Positions 18,812 to 27,312 are shown, counted from the stretch's first letter. The stretch: 64,000 nt of DNA from G963702155 sp963702155 (GCA_963702155.1 OY969717.1:124001-188000), one strand, 5' to 3'. Numbers and translations are program-made. The notes: generated from the letters alone by a model not told the origin.

Positions 18812-19471
18812 ATGACTGACCAAAACCTGCTACTAGATAACTTCGACCCCGTAACCGTACCCGATAAATTTAAAGACAACCAAAACGGAACGATTCGTCT
18901 TCAAACCTTGATTGATTCCTATAATAATTTAGAGAAAAAAATGTCGGGCGCATCGCATAGCGCCGCCCCGCAAAGTCACGAAGAGTATTGTATCACATGC
19001 GACCACGGCATGTTCGAACCAGATGCGGAGATCAACAAACGCCTCCATGAAAAAGGGATGAGCGAAGATCAGGTGCAAACCGTCTATGACCTCGCCGCTG
19101 AGCGCATGCTGCCTATGATTGCCGATCTTGCCGCTGATTTTCAGGCCGACCGCGAAGTTGAAAAACTGATCAATCACTTTGGCGGACAACAGAAATGGAA
19201 AGAAGTATCGCGCCAACTCCTCTCATTTGGCCGCAAAAACCTACCTGCGGATGTTTTGGATGGTTTATCAAGCTCTTATGAAGGTATTCTCGCCCTCCAC
19301 CGCATGATGAAATCCGGCGAACCGGGCTTGCAAACCGGCGCATCCCCCGCCGCCGGCATAGGTGAAAAAGACCTTCAATCCATGATGCGCAACCCCAAAT
19401 ACTGGAAAGATAAAGACCCCGCCTTCGTAGAAAAAGTCACCCAAGGCTTTCAAAATATGTACGGGGAATAA
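18812..19471 (+). CDS. Probable scaffolding/capsid assembly protein
   Basis: The 219-residue acidic, helical protein lies between the portal-associated genes and the capsid, where podoviruses keep their scaffold (T7 gp9 position). It has PDKFKD near the N-terminus, a long helical centre, and a C-terminus with NPKYWKDKDPAFVEKVTQGFQNMYG. That ending is, from memory, conserved in related islands and would be the capsid-binding end. AAGGAGAC precedes the ATG. The role is inferred from position and composition. Confidence 0.75.
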   Translation: MTDQNLLLDNFDPVTVPDKFKDNQNGTIRLQTLIDSYNNLEKKMSGASHSAAPQSHEEYCITCDHGMFEPDAEINKRLHEKGMSEDQVQTVYDLAAERMLPMIADLAADFQADREVEKLINHFGGQQKWKEVSRQLLSFGRKNLPADVLDGLSSSYEGILALHRMMKSGEPGLQTGASPAAGIGEKDLQSMMRNPKYWKDKDPAFVEKVTQGFQNMYGE

Positions 19472-19493
19472 AAAAAGTTCAAAAATTAACGAG

Positions 19494-19520
19494 AAAAGAG
19501 GGTGTATCGCCCTCTTTTTT
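19494..19520 (+). terminator. Terminator between scaffold gene and cargo
   Basis: AAAAGAGGG pairs with CCCTCTTTT around a 7-base loop, followed by more T residues. It would stop transcription of the first phage cluster before the three opposite-strand cargo genes. Confidence 0.85.
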
Positions 19521-20160
19521 ATATATACAAATGCCTAATAATCTGACCGTCTTCATTTGTAAAAGATGGAATATCTATAATCCACGCTTGCCTAAAGCTT
19601 TTCTGTTTTTTCAATAACGTCATAAGATCGTGGATTTTAAGATTTTCAGGCTTTGAATAAAGCGTGGTTCGCGATACAATTTCTTTACCTTGTCGATTTT
19701 TGGCATAGCCGCTAATGGCACCAAGCGCTATGGCTTCGTCTGTGATGTTATCCCAGATTGAATTTTTGAGACTGCCCAGATTAATAAGGTTATTTTCCGG
19801 TTCGGGGTTTGGCTTTGAAGCTGGATAAGGTGCTGTTTCGGGCCCAAGGTCATTATCTTGCTCATCATCCACATTTTCTTGAGGACACCCGGCCTTATAC
19901 CCATCCGCATCAATAAAATGCTTGCTAAGTCCTTGTTTTACTGTGCGCTCACGAATTTCATAGCGATCAATATCCGGCAATATATAGACGCCGACATAAC
20001 GGCGTTTTTGATCGTCAAGTGATAATACGGCGTCTGGTGAGTCTGGCGATAGCTTTGGCTCTCCTGTATCAGCAAACGAAAACAAATGGCTCAGATGAAT
20101 CCATTTTTTCTTATCGATAGTGCCTAAGTATGTAGGTGAATTTTGTTTGAGTTCTTCCAT
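19519..20160 (-). CDS. Cargo gene 1: unknown 213-residue protein
   Basis: The product is hydrophilic and acidic with a proline/asparagine-rich middle (about residues 115-125) and no signal peptide, membrane segment or domain I recognise. It lies on the strand opposite the phage genes. It follows the DUF421 gene with 42 bases between, most of which is a near-perfect palindrome directly against the ATG. No ribosome binding site is visible. It may be a moron-type passenger gene. Confidence 0.65.
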   Translation of the reverse strand: MEELKQNSPTYLGTIDKKKWIHLSHLFSFADTGEPKLSPDSPDAVLSLDDQKRRYVGVYILPDIDRYEIRERTVKQGLSKHFIDADGYKAGCPQENVDDEQDNDLGPETAPYPASKPNPEPENNLINLGSLKNSIWDNITDEAIALGAISGYAKNRQGKEIVSRTTLYSKPENLKIHDLMTLLKKQKSFRQAWIIDIPSFTNEDGQIIRHLYI

Positions 20161-20192
20161 ATTTATGTGTTTATACGTAAATACACATAAAT
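20161..20192. repeat. 32-bp near-palindrome at a cargo gene start
   Basis: Arms ATTTATGTGT and ACACATAAAT flank a 12-base centre; 14 of 16 half-site positions are complementary. It ends directly before the ATG of the minus-strand gene at 20160, with no T tract, so an operator or RNA hairpin fits better than a terminator. Confidence 0.65.
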
Positions 20193-20202
20193 CGCAAGAA
20201 TT

Positions 20203-20712
20203 TTATGATCTAACATCTTCCAGTAAAAAATCTTCAACGTTTACATCACCGTGCAATACCGAGACATCGCCTGTTGCTTCCAAAACAACTGCCCTCACCT
20301 CTGAGAGTTGCAAAACATTGGCCTCCCTCAATTTTCCGCGCAAATCATTAAGCGTGATTTTTGCCTTGGCTAAATTGTTATCTAAGATTTCACCATCACG
20401 CATCAACATAATGGGATCATTTTCTAGAAAAGATTGTGTGCGTTTGCGCCGCCAAACCGAATATAGCGTTTGTACCAATAGCAAAGACCCGATGCCAAAA
20501 AGGGCCTGTAATATAGAAGGCTCTTTCGCAATACAAGCTGTAGCTAAAATAGAGCCAATAGCAACCGTTACGGCAAAATCATGCGCCGACATTTTTGAAA
20601 AACTGCGCAAGCCATTCATACGAATAATAAGCAGCAAACCGGCATATATTAAAAACGCCGATAGAAAAATTCCGATAATTTGTTCAAATGTAATAGAAAA
20701 CCAGTCAGACAT
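20203..20712 (-). CDS. Cargo gene 2: DUF421 (YetF-like) membrane protein
   Basis: The 169-residue protein has three membrane segments in the first 90 residues and a cytoplasmic C-terminal domain. The DUF421 hallmark R-M-x-G-L-R-S-F-S-K-M-S-A-H-D-F is seen at residues 31-46, followed by TVAIGSILA. Known relatives include Bacillus YetF and spore-associated proteins; the molecular function of the family is unclear. It lies between the PilZ gene and cargo gene 1 on the same strand, within the capsid region of the phage island, which is not a place where a housekeeping membrane protein is expected. Confidence 0.85.
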   Translation of the reverse strand: MSDWFSITFEQIIGIFLSAFLIYAGLLLIIRMNGLRSFSKMSAHDFAVTVAIGSILATACIAKEPSILQALFGIGSLLLVQTLYSVWRRKRTQSFLENDPIMLMRDGEILDNNLAKAKITLNDLRGKLREANVLQLSEVRAVVLEATGDVSVLHGDVNVEDFLLEDVRS

Positions 20713-20748
20713 AGTAAGCTAACTGATTAAAATGAATAAAGTTCAGAT

Positions 20749-21132
20749 TTAAACCTGCGATCGCGCAAATTCCCGCGTCATCATATCATTGATAACATTT
20801 TGAAACCGCTTACGCGTGACCTCGTTTAAGGGCTCGAACGCAAATGCAACATGATCGCGCCCCTTACGGATAACATGGGCCGGTTGCGGTATATCAATCA
20901 TACGGTCCATAATGCGAAAGCGTAACGTGATATTAGCCAGGTTGTCGTTGCCAAACATACGGCTATCGGTTTCGATTAAAACCCCGCCCATAGACCAGTT
21001 TTGCACCGGATACATTTGCCCGTTTATAACAGCAACACATTTATCAGCCTGACGGCGCGGAAACTCACGCTTATGCGTAAATTCCTCATTACTTTTTCGG
21101 TTCGTTAGTTTTTTCAACATATTTTTAAACAT
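20749..21132 (-). CDS. Cargo gene 3: PilZ-domain c-di-GMP-binding protein
   Basis: The 127-residue protein is a stand-alone PilZ domain with a short basic N-terminal extension. RRQADK (from about residue 26) supplies the arginine pair and NWSMGG the second half of the c-di-GMP site. Such proteins act as c-di-GMP effectors in motility, polysaccharide or cell-surface control. The window also carries an EAL phosphodiesterase at 1559-2790. Presence in a phage island suggests the element could rewire host second-messenger signalling; this is inference. Confidence 0.87.
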   Translation of the reverse strand: MFKNMLKKLTNRKSNEEFTHKREFPRRQADKCVAVINGQMYPVQNWSMGGVLIETDSRMFGNDNLANITLRFRIMDRMIDIPQPAHVIRKGRDHVAFAFEPLNEVTRKRFQNVINDMMTREFARSQV

Positions 21133-21206
21133 TTATAATCACTCCACACGATATATTGTTGCGGAAAGAGTACAGAATTATGTGAAGAAAAACAATTTAA
21201 TTTAAA

Positions 21207-21252
21207 ATGTTCCTATTTTGTTCTTGACTTTTTCTGTGGATAGGCGTATACC
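21207..21252 (+). promoter_or_regulatory. Putative promoter upstream of the capsid gene
   Basis: TTGACT (21224-21229) and TATACC (21247-21252) are 17 bases apart. The 25 bases from 21207 match the promoter of the first phage cluster (15582-15606) at 21 positions. Confidence 0.6.
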
Positions 21253-21262
21253 TATAAGCATC

Positions 21263-21315
21263 AAGGCCACATTTGTATCTAAAATTAATTTTTAGATAAA
21301 ATAAGTGGCCTTTTT
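21263..21315 (+). terminator. Long hairpin with T tract just after a promoter
   Basis: Outer arms AAGGCCAC/GTGGCCTT enclose an inner stem TATCTAAAA/TTTTAGATA, and five T residues follow. It lies about 10 bases downstream of the -10 box, so it would yield a transcript of roughly 60 bases. It may be an attenuator of the capsid operon or a small RNA. Confidence 0.7.
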
Positions 21316-21460
21316 CATTTTCAGATAACCAAACCGGCCTGAACCTATCCCGCACATTTTGGCCGCTACCCTTTTTTTAAATTTTAAAAGGGTGCAGCGC
21401 GACAACCTGATTGTCTGCGGGCATTCTTCTCAACCCATATTTAAAATTTAAGGAGTTTGC

Positions 21461-22297
21461 ATGTCTACTACAATAGATCAGGCCTTTATCAAACAATTCG
21501 AACGCGAAGTACATGAAGCCTACCAACGCCAAGGCTCAAAGCTGCGCAACACAGTAAGAACAATATCAAACGTCAACGGCTCATCCGCCATGTTCCAAAA
21601 GGTGGGCAAGGGCACGGCCTCCACCAAATCAACCCACGGCATGGTGCCGGTCATGAATTTGGAACATTCCAATATCGAAGTCACATTGCAGGATTTCTAT
21701 GCCGGTGACTGGGTCGACCGGTTGGACGAACTCAAAACCAATATAGACGAACGCCAAGTCATCGCGAACGCCGGTGCAAATGCATTGGGGCGCAAAACGG
21801 ACGAACTTATTATAGACGCCCTGGACGCAACAACCGGCATCACAATCGCCGATGGCAATGTTGGCTTGACCAAGGATAAAATCTTGGAAGCCTTCGAGAC
21901 CTTTGGCGAAAAAGATATCCCCGATGATGGTAACCGTTTTTGTATCGTTGGCTGGAAACAGTGGAGCGAGCTTTTAAGCTTGGATGAATTCGTAAAATCC
22001 GATTATATCGGCGTCGAAAACTTACCATTTGCTACGATCACACAAGCCAAAATGTGGCTGGGTACAATTTTTATCCCGCATTCCGGCCTGCCGATTGACG
22101 GTAACGATATCCGTTCTTGTTATTGGTATCATAAAACATCTGTTGGTCACGCCGCTGCAAGCGATGTGCAGACGGATATTTCCTGGCACGGCGACCGCGC
22201 ATCCCACTTTGTAAATAATATGATGAGTCAAGGCGCAGGGCTAATTGATGATGCTGGCGTGATCGTACTCGAATGCGACAAATCACCCGACGCTTAA
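21461..22297 (+). CDS. Major capsid protein
   Basis: The 278-residue protein matches the uncharacterised phage capsid family of podovirus-like modules (HK97 fold expected). Recognisable stretches are FKQFEREV-like N-terminal helix, DRLDELKTNIDERQ near residues 85-100, and the C-terminal SWHGDRASHFVNNMMSQGAGLIDD. The N-terminus and short spacer arrangement (decoration-like gene next) are standard. It has its own promoter and a strong AAGGAG site, as expected for the most abundant virion protein. The reading frame is intact. Confidence 0.92.
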   Translation: MSTTIDQAFIKQFEREVHEAYQRQGSKLRNTVRTISNVNGSSAMFQKVGKGTASTKSTHGMVPVMNLEHSNIEVTLQDFYAGDWVDRLDELKTNIDERQVIANAGANALGRKTDELIIDALDATTGITIADGNVGLTKDKILEAFETFGEKDIPDDGNRFCIVGWKQWSELLSLDEFVKSDYIGVENLPFATITQAKMWLGTIFIPHSGLPIDGNDIRSCYWYHKTSVGHAAASDVQTDISWHGDRASHFVNNMMSQGAGLIDDAGVIVLECDKSPDA

Positions 22298-22325
22298 TTC
22301 AAACCGATTAAACCATACCGTATCC

Positions 22326-22351
22326 GTCATGTTGGCCCGCGCTGGCATGAC
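22326..22351. repeat. REP-like palindrome
   Basis: GTCATG...CATGAC arms with a GC-rich centre lie between the capsid gene and the next gene. It resembles the dispersed hairpin repeats ending in CATGAC that are common in alphaproteobacterial intergenic DNA and the element at 24627-24659. Confidence 0.6.
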
Positions 22352-22391
22352 GTGCATACGCAAACAAAAAAATCATAAAAGGAAAATAAAT

Positions 22392-22631
22392 ATGGCTTTT
22401 ACCCCATCGGACTTATCCGTCCTCGCCTATGCAAACAACTTTACCCTCTGGCACTACACAACGATCGATACCGACGTAACAACGTCCGGCTATTTCGATA
22501 CCGCCAGAGACATGGTCAGGAAAGGCGATCTTGTCATCGCCAATGTCAATACCGACAACACGCCCGTGACAAAATTTTACATCGTCACAGCCAATGACGG
22601 CAGCAGCGTCACCGTGTCCGCATATAGCTAA
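22392..22631 (+). CDS. Small phage structural protein, decoration-protein position
   Basis: The ATG at 22392 follows AAAGGAAAAT, so a longer in-frame extension back to 22329 is rejected. The 79-residue protein starts MAFTPSDLSVLAYANNFTLWHY and is predicted to be all-beta. This small protein is, from memory, regularly found directly after the capsid gene in the same type of island. A head decoration or cement role is likely from position; I cannot show it from the sequence. Confidence 0.75.
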   Translation: MAFTPSDLSVLAYANNFTLWHYTTIDTDVTTSGYFDTARDMVRKGDLVIANVNTDNTPVTKFYIVTANDGSSVTVSAYS

Positions 22632-22674
22632 ACTGCGATTGCAAATGACACGTCCCGCCCGTAAAACGCTGAAA

Positions 22675-22708
22675 AAAAGATGACCTTTCCAATCAGCCAT
22701 CATCTTTT
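22675..22708. terminator. Terminator-like hairpin after the capsid cluster
   Basis: AAAAGATGA pairs with TCATCTTTT across a 16-base loop, with A and T runs on the two sides. The remaining 130 bases to the next gene contain a further pair of 9-base inverted repeats (22766-22774 and 22828-22836) and no gene. Confidence 0.55.
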
Positions 22709-22844
22709 GCGGTCATATACTGCGTGGGAATATAATGTTGGTATACTCGCCTGACCAGCAAAGCGCGCGGCTTGTTATCTTTTATAAATGCTTCATCTGA
22801 CCGATGCCAAAGTATAAAAAAAGAATCAAGCCGCGTGTCTTTAA

Positions 22845-23078
22845 TTAAGAAGGCTCAATAACAGAAGGTTTTTGAGCATAGTGTTGGATAACATAACCCG
22901 TATGTTCCATATCTGCTTTTGAAGGATTATTTCCATCAATACCAAGAGAAACACGCGCCTCTTCTGCATATGTTTGAACATCGTTGAAAGTGATACTTAA
23001 TCGTTCTGTGTCTGAATAATCTTTTTCAATTTGTTCAAGCGCCGTTTCAATAATTTGCTGCTTTTCAGTGTAGTTCAT
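22845..23078 (-). CDS. Cargo gene 4: small acidic protein
   Basis: The 77-residue protein is soluble, acidic and probably helical in its first half. It has no domain I recognise. AAAGGACTTTAAAT precedes the ATG. It lies 24 bases downstream of cargo gene 5 on the same strand, so the two form a small operon running against the phage genes. Confidence 0.6.
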   Translation of the reverse strand: MNYTEKQQIIETALEQIEKDYSDTERLSITFNDVQTYAEEARVSLGIDGNNPSKADMEHTGYVIQHYAQKPSVIEPS

Positions 23079-23102
23079 ATTTAAAGTCCTTTATTTATAG
23101 GT

Positions 23103-23405
23103 TTAGGAGTAATCATCATGATCAAATGCCGAGTAATCGTCCTTGCCCACATTATTGTTATGTGTGCTTTCGATACGTGCGGCGAGATAAGAAATATCGT
23201 CATGTGTAAAGTTTTGTTCTTCCGTGCTACTTTTAAACGCTTCGCTTAACCACTGTTCCGCCAGTTCAAACGACGAATAACTTTGACTGGAATTGTAAGT
23301 AACACCATTAATAAAGTCACCACCACTTTGAAACGCGCCAAATTCTTCATCTGCAAGATAACATGCGGCTTCATTTGCAATATTTCGTAATTGTCCTTTG
23401 TTCAT
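23103..23405 (-). CDS. Cargo gene 5: small acidic protein
   Basis: The 100-residue protein is acidic, with a C-terminal repeat of aspartate/tyrosine (DDYSAFDHDDYS). No domain is recognised. AAGGATTTGAT precedes its ATG. On the minus strand TTGACT near 23455-23460 with a weak TATCTG 18 bases on could be its promoter, lying within the leader of the divergent tail tubular gene. Confidence 0.6.
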   Translation of the reverse strand: MNKGQLRNIANEAACYLADEEFGAFQSGGDFINGVTYNSSQSYSSFELAEQWLSEAFKSSTEEQNFTHDDISYLAARIESTHNNNVGKDDYSAFDHDDYS

Positions 23406-23487
23406 ATCAAATCCTTGTATTTAGATATTGCAGATAACAAAAAATACATAAATAAGTCAAACAAAATATAAAAGGAAACCTCTTATT

Positions 23488-24057
23488 ATGCCCCTCAATG
23501 ATATCGCTTTATGCGCCCGCGCGCTCATCCGTATCGGCGCCGCGCCTATTACCAGCTTCGATGACGGCACGGCCGAGGCAGAAATCGCCGCCGCGCTCTA
23601 CCCCTCAACCCGTGACGCGCTTATTTCTGCTTATGGCTGGAGCTTCGCGCTTGGACAAATCGAATTAAATAAATTAATCGCCCCGCCAGAGGCCGACTAC
23701 GCCAACGCATTTCTATTACCAAACGACTTCTTGCGCGCTCTTTCTGCCGGAACAAGCGGCAAGGGCAGGGGGCTAAATTATCGCATTGCCCGTGGCCGCC
23801 TGCACACAAATGCCAATCAAGTCATACTAACCTACATTTTCAGACCCGATGAAAGCGAGTTTCCGCCTTATTTTGATCAAGCTTTAATCGCAAGGCTAAG
23901 CGCCGAATTCACAATCCCCGTCACCGAAAGCACCAGCCGCGCCGAAGCGCACTTTCGGATAGCCGACCAAGAATACGAACGCGCCCGCCAAATCGATGCG
24001 CAGCAAGACACACCCGGCAAAATCGAAGATTTCTCCCTAATCAAAGCCCGGTTTTAG
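23488..24057 (+). CDS. Tail tubular protein A
   Basis: The 189-residue protein resembles the T7 gp11 family, which forms the upper ring of the short podovirus tail below the portal. The conserved N-terminal part ALCARALIRIGAAPITSFDDGTAEA, then LYPSTRDALISAYGWSFA, and the C-terminal EYERARQIDAQQ are seen. AAAGGAAACC lies upstream. It is normally followed directly by tail tubular protein B; here cargo gene 6 and a 318-base gap have come between them. Confidence 0.92.
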   Translation: MPLNDIALCARALIRIGAAPITSFDDGTAEAEIAAALYPSTRDALISAYGWSFALGQIELNKLIAPPEADYANAFLLPNDFLRALSAGTSGKGRGLNYRIARGRLHTNANQVILTYIFRPDESEFPPYFDQALIARLSAEFTIPVTESTSRAEAHFRIADQEYERARQIDAQQDTPGKIEDFSLIKARF

Positions 24058-24058
24058 C

Positions 24059-24087
24059 TTGACATAATATAAGTAGTGTGGAATGCT
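24059..24087 (+). promoter_or_regulatory. Putative promoter of cargo gene 6
   Basis: A perfect TTGACA at 24059-24064 begins one base after the tail gene stop; 17 bases on, the -10 box AATGCT is weak. The start TTGACATAA is shared with promoters at 27313 and 51110. Confidence 0.45.
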
Positions 24088-24119
24088 AATTTTGATTTTA
24101 TTCTAACGGAATTTTAAAA

Positions 24120-24479
24120 ATGAATATATTTAAACGTCTAAAGCAAGAATTAGTTGACACTGTCACTTTTAAAGGATGGAAGGACTTGATTAAAAAAGTT
24201 GAGGAATTCAATAAAATGACAGAAGAGAACGCCAAGAACATGGATGGTATAGATGTTGATTATGCTACACCCGAAGATTTTGCAGATGCCATTGAAACCG
24301 GTATTATAAAGAACGAAACTCTATTCAATGAAAAAACCGGAGAAGTAACAGGAAGCTTTCATACGGCTGCGAACGCTAAAAACAAATCTGAAATTACATT
24401 TCAAAATTTGGCTATATTACAGGAAATTCCGGATGATCATATTACATATGCAAGCGAAGAAAAACCGCCGCAACCATAA
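24120..24479 (+). CDS. Cargo gene 6: unknown 119-residue protein
   Basis: The protein is hydrophilic and acidic, with a basic helical N-terminus (MNIFKRLKQELVDTV) and no recognised domain. It is inserted between the tail tubular A and B genes, which are adjacent in related phages. It carries its own promoter and terminator, so it behaves as an autonomous cassette. Its base composition is lower in GC than the flanking tail genes. Confidence 0.65.
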   Translation: MNIFKRLKQELVDTVTFKGWKDLIKKVEEFNKMTEENAKNMDGIDVDYATPEDFADAIETGIIKNETLFNEKTGEVTGSFHTAANAKNKSEITFQNLAILQEIPDDHITYASEEKPPQP

Positions 24480-24503
24480 AATTATTTTAAAAAGTTAATT
24501 TAT

Positions 24504-24533
24504 TAAAACCTTTCAAATATGAGAGGTTTTTTT
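24504..24533 (+). terminator. Terminator of cargo gene 6
   Basis: AAAACCTTTC pairs with GAGAGGTTTT (one wobble) and is followed by T residues, 25 bases after the stop. Confidence 0.82.
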
Positions 24534-24626
24534 AGTTCAGGTGAAAGATTCTACGTGCTTATTCATCCAAATCAATATCGTCTTTGTTTGCAAGTATCTG
24601 ATGTTATAAAATTAACCTAGCAGCGT

Positions 24627-24659
24627 GGATCTGGATGCCCGTATAAAGCGGGCATGACA
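24627..24659. repeat. REP-like palindrome
   Basis: ATGCCCG (24635-24641) pairs with CGGGCAT (24649-24655), preceded by GGATCTGG and followed by GACA. This is the layout of a dispersed alphaproteobacterial intergenic repeat; similar in style to 22326-22351. Confidence 0.65.
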
Positions 24660-24797
24660 ATGCATAGTTTCAATAAATAAAATTAGAAAACCCTTATTGT
24701 TTTAGCTTTTTAAGTCCTGACACATTTAAAAGCTTTGCACCTTCGCGACTGCGCGATGAAAAGCCAACACCCAACCAATGAAAATGGAGCCTAAAAT

Positions 24798-26691
24798 ATG
24801 ACACGTATCCGCGATATAAAAACCACCTTCACCGCCGGTGAAGTCTCCTCCGATTTGCTTGGGCGCGGCGATTTGCGAGCTTACGAAAACGGCGCGCTTA
24901 AACTGCGCAATGTCTTTATAAACCCGACTGGCGGCGTCACACGGCGAAGCGGGCTTTCATATATTGATGCTGCAAAGGGGGAGGGGCGCTTGATTGCCTT
25001 CGAATTCAATACGCAGCAAACCTATCTGCTTGTCGTCACAAATCTCTCCATCGACATTTATGGCGGCGGTGTAAAAGTCGCAAGCCTGCCCGCCCCATGG
25101 CAAACCGCGCAGATAAAACAGCTAGCCTGGACACAAAGCGCAGATACATTATTGCTCACGCATCCGGACACGCCGCCGCAAAAATTAACCCGCACAAATG
25201 CGGGATGGTTACTGGTGGAATGGGAGTATTATACGCTTGATAACGTTATAAATCAGCCCTATTTCAAATTTGCAAACAGTGCGCTACACTCACCCCCAAT
25301 GCAACCACCGGCACAATAAGCCTGACCGCCTCAGCGCCTGTGTTTACACAAAATCATGAGGGTGTTCGCCTGAAAGTGCAGGGCAAGGAAATCGAGATCA
25401 CAGATTTTGACAGCGCAACCGTTGTGACCGCTACTGTGATAGAGGAATTGCCAAACACCAATGCAACCATCGACTGGGCAGAGGCGAGCTTTAGCCCCGT
25501 TCGAGGATACCCCGCCACCGTGGCATTCCATCAGGATCGGTTGGTCATAGGCGGCAGCCGTGATTTGCCAAACCGCCTATGGTTCTCAAAATCTGGTGAC
25601 CTTTTCAATTTTGATCTTGGTGAGGGGCTGGACGATGAGGCGATCGAATTCGGCATCCTCTCCGATCAAGTGAACGCCATTCGCGGCATTTTCTCCGGTC
25701 GCCATTTACAAGTGTTCACAAGCGGCGCGGAGTGGATGGTAACAGGCGACCCGCTGACAGCAACAAGCGTTCAAATCCGCCGCCAAACGCGCGTTGGCTC
25801 GGTCACGGGGCGTTATATACCGCCTGTAAACGTAGACGGCGCGACCTTATACGTCGCCAGAAATCAGCGCGAAATCCACGAATTTCTATATACCGATATC
25901 GAGCAAGCATATCAATCAACAGACCTCGCGCTGCTTTCCCGCCACATAACTGAAAATCCCGCAGATCAGGATTATGATCAAAAAAATAGACTGCTTTTTG
26001 TTGTGCGCGAAGATGGGCGATTTGCAACTTTAACCGTTTTTAGGGCCGAGCAAGTTTCCGCATGGACACTGCACGAGACAGCCGGTTTAGCGCTGTCTGT
26101 AGCTGTTGTCGGTGAAGAAGTTTATATGCTGATAAATAGAAACGGTACGATAAATATCGAATTATTTGAAGAAGGTTACGCTATAGATTCCGGACTTAAG
26201 GGGGAAAACGTATCCCCAAATAGAATATGGACGGGACTCGATCATTTGGAAGGACGTTCCGTATCGGTAATTGCGGATGGCACACCGCTTGATACACGTG
26301 TTGTTACAAACGGAACAATAATCTTGAACGAGCCAGTAAGCGCGATCGAGGTCGGCCTTCCCTTCACCCATACAATCCGGCCCCTCCCGCCAAGCGCGGT
26401 GGGTAATGCCGGCGGCGCGCGTAAAATACGCATGGTTGAAGGGGTTTTTCGCGTAAAAGAAACGGCCGCGCTACGGCTCGATATCGGGCGCGGTATGAAA
26501 GATGTTAGCCTGCGCCAATTCGGCGAGGATAATATTCTGGACGCCCCCCGCCCTTAACCAGCGGAGATATAAGGGTGCGCGCGCTGGGCTGGCAATCCGA
26601 TAGCACAAAACCTTTATGGGAGATAGAGCAGGACATCCCGCTCCCCTTTACGCTTCTTTCCGTCACCGCAGAGATCAAGGTCAACGACTAA
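24798..26691 (+). CDS. Tail tubular protein B, two frameshifts
   Basis: The T7 gp12-like nozzle protein starts TRIRDIKTTFTAGEVSSDLLGRGDLRAYENGALKLRNVFINP, a very characteristic N-terminus. The frame breaks twice. Near 25287 one added base (for example GCG to GCGG) joins NSA to TLTPNATTGTISLTAS. Near 26548 adding a C to a six-C run changes a premature stop into LTSGDIRVRALGWQSDS and carries the protein to 26691. The repaired length is about 631 residues, close to the family's normal size. It completes the short tail under protein A. Confidence 0.9.
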
Positions 26692-26804
26692 ATTACTATT
26701 CTCATCTTGAGCGCACGCGAAAAAATCAACCATCAAACTGAACAGGTTATTCGAGCTATGCCTCAGAATAGCCATTAAAATAAAATTCGAAAGGAAACAC
26801 CATC

Positions 26805-27311
26805 ATGGGCGCAATCGCACCACTTGCAACGCAAGGCCTCGGCCTTATTTCAACTATAACAGGCGCCGTCAACACCATTAATAGAGCCGCCAATGTGTTC
26901 GAAAGTCCCACGCGCGATCTTCGCCAAGAACAGAATTTGGCGCTTCAACAATTACAACAGCGGCAAGTCATGCAAGAACAGCAGATAGCAAGCGATACAG
27001 CGCTTGACCGTGAGCGTATCGCCGCCGATACCGATGCATCCGAACGCCAGCGTCAAAACGCTTTGCGCCGAGCCGTCGCCCGCCAACAAGCCAGTTTCGG
27101 TGGCCGCGGAATTAGTACAGATAACGGCTCCGCTCGCGCCGTACTGCTCGGCCTGTTTGATGAAAGCGAAGAGGAGCTGGCCGAACGCATCCGCCTCGAC
27201 AGCCTTCGCTACCGCGCCATTGATTTGAACCAATCAAACACCCAAAGCTTAAACGTGCTTCAGCGTACCCAATTACAAGAAAGACAACGCCTGGAACGCA
27301 GTTTGTTTTAA
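26805..27311 (+). CDS. Probable internal virion protein
   Basis: The 168-residue protein starts with a hydrophobic Gly/Ala-rich segment (APLATQGLGLISTITGAVNTI) and continues as a long Gln/Arg-rich helix, then ASFGGRGISTDNGSARAVLLGL. This matches small internal virion proteins that follow tail protein B (T7 gp14 position). Such proteins are ejected with DNA and help form the channel through the cell envelope. The larger partners corresponding to T7 gp15 and gp16 are not seen. AAAGGAAACACC precedes the ATG. Confidence 0.75.
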   Translation: MGAIAPLATQGLGLISTITGAVNTINRAANVFESPTRDLRQEQNLALQQLQQRQVMQEQQIASDTALDRERIAADTDASERQRQNALRRAVARQQASFGGRGISTDNGSARAVLLGLFDESEEELAERIRLDSLRYRAIDLNQSNTQSLNVLQRTQLQERQRLERSLF

Positions 27312-27312
27312 A

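Larger units (their letters stand above)
21133..21460. other. 328-bp intergenic region before the capsid gene
   Basis: It holds the divergent start region of the PilZ gene, a plus-strand promoter (21207-21252), a large hairpin with T tract (21263-21315) and about 145 bases of further leader before the capsid ATG. No short gene is convincing. AAGGAG lies six bases before the capsid start. Confidence 0.7.
24480..24797. other. 318-bp gap inside the tail operon
   Basis: It contains the cargo terminator and a REP-like repeat (24627-24659). No gene is visible, and no strong promoter for the tail gene that follows was found. Confidence 0.6.

Noticed and set aside
22329..22391. Upstream extension of the small phage protein
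   Set aside because: This part is a REP-like palindrome, and a good ribosome binding site precedes the ATG at 22392.
24627..24659. Rho-independent terminator
   Set aside because: The stem is followed by GACAATGC rather than a T tract, and the flanks fit a dispersed repeat.
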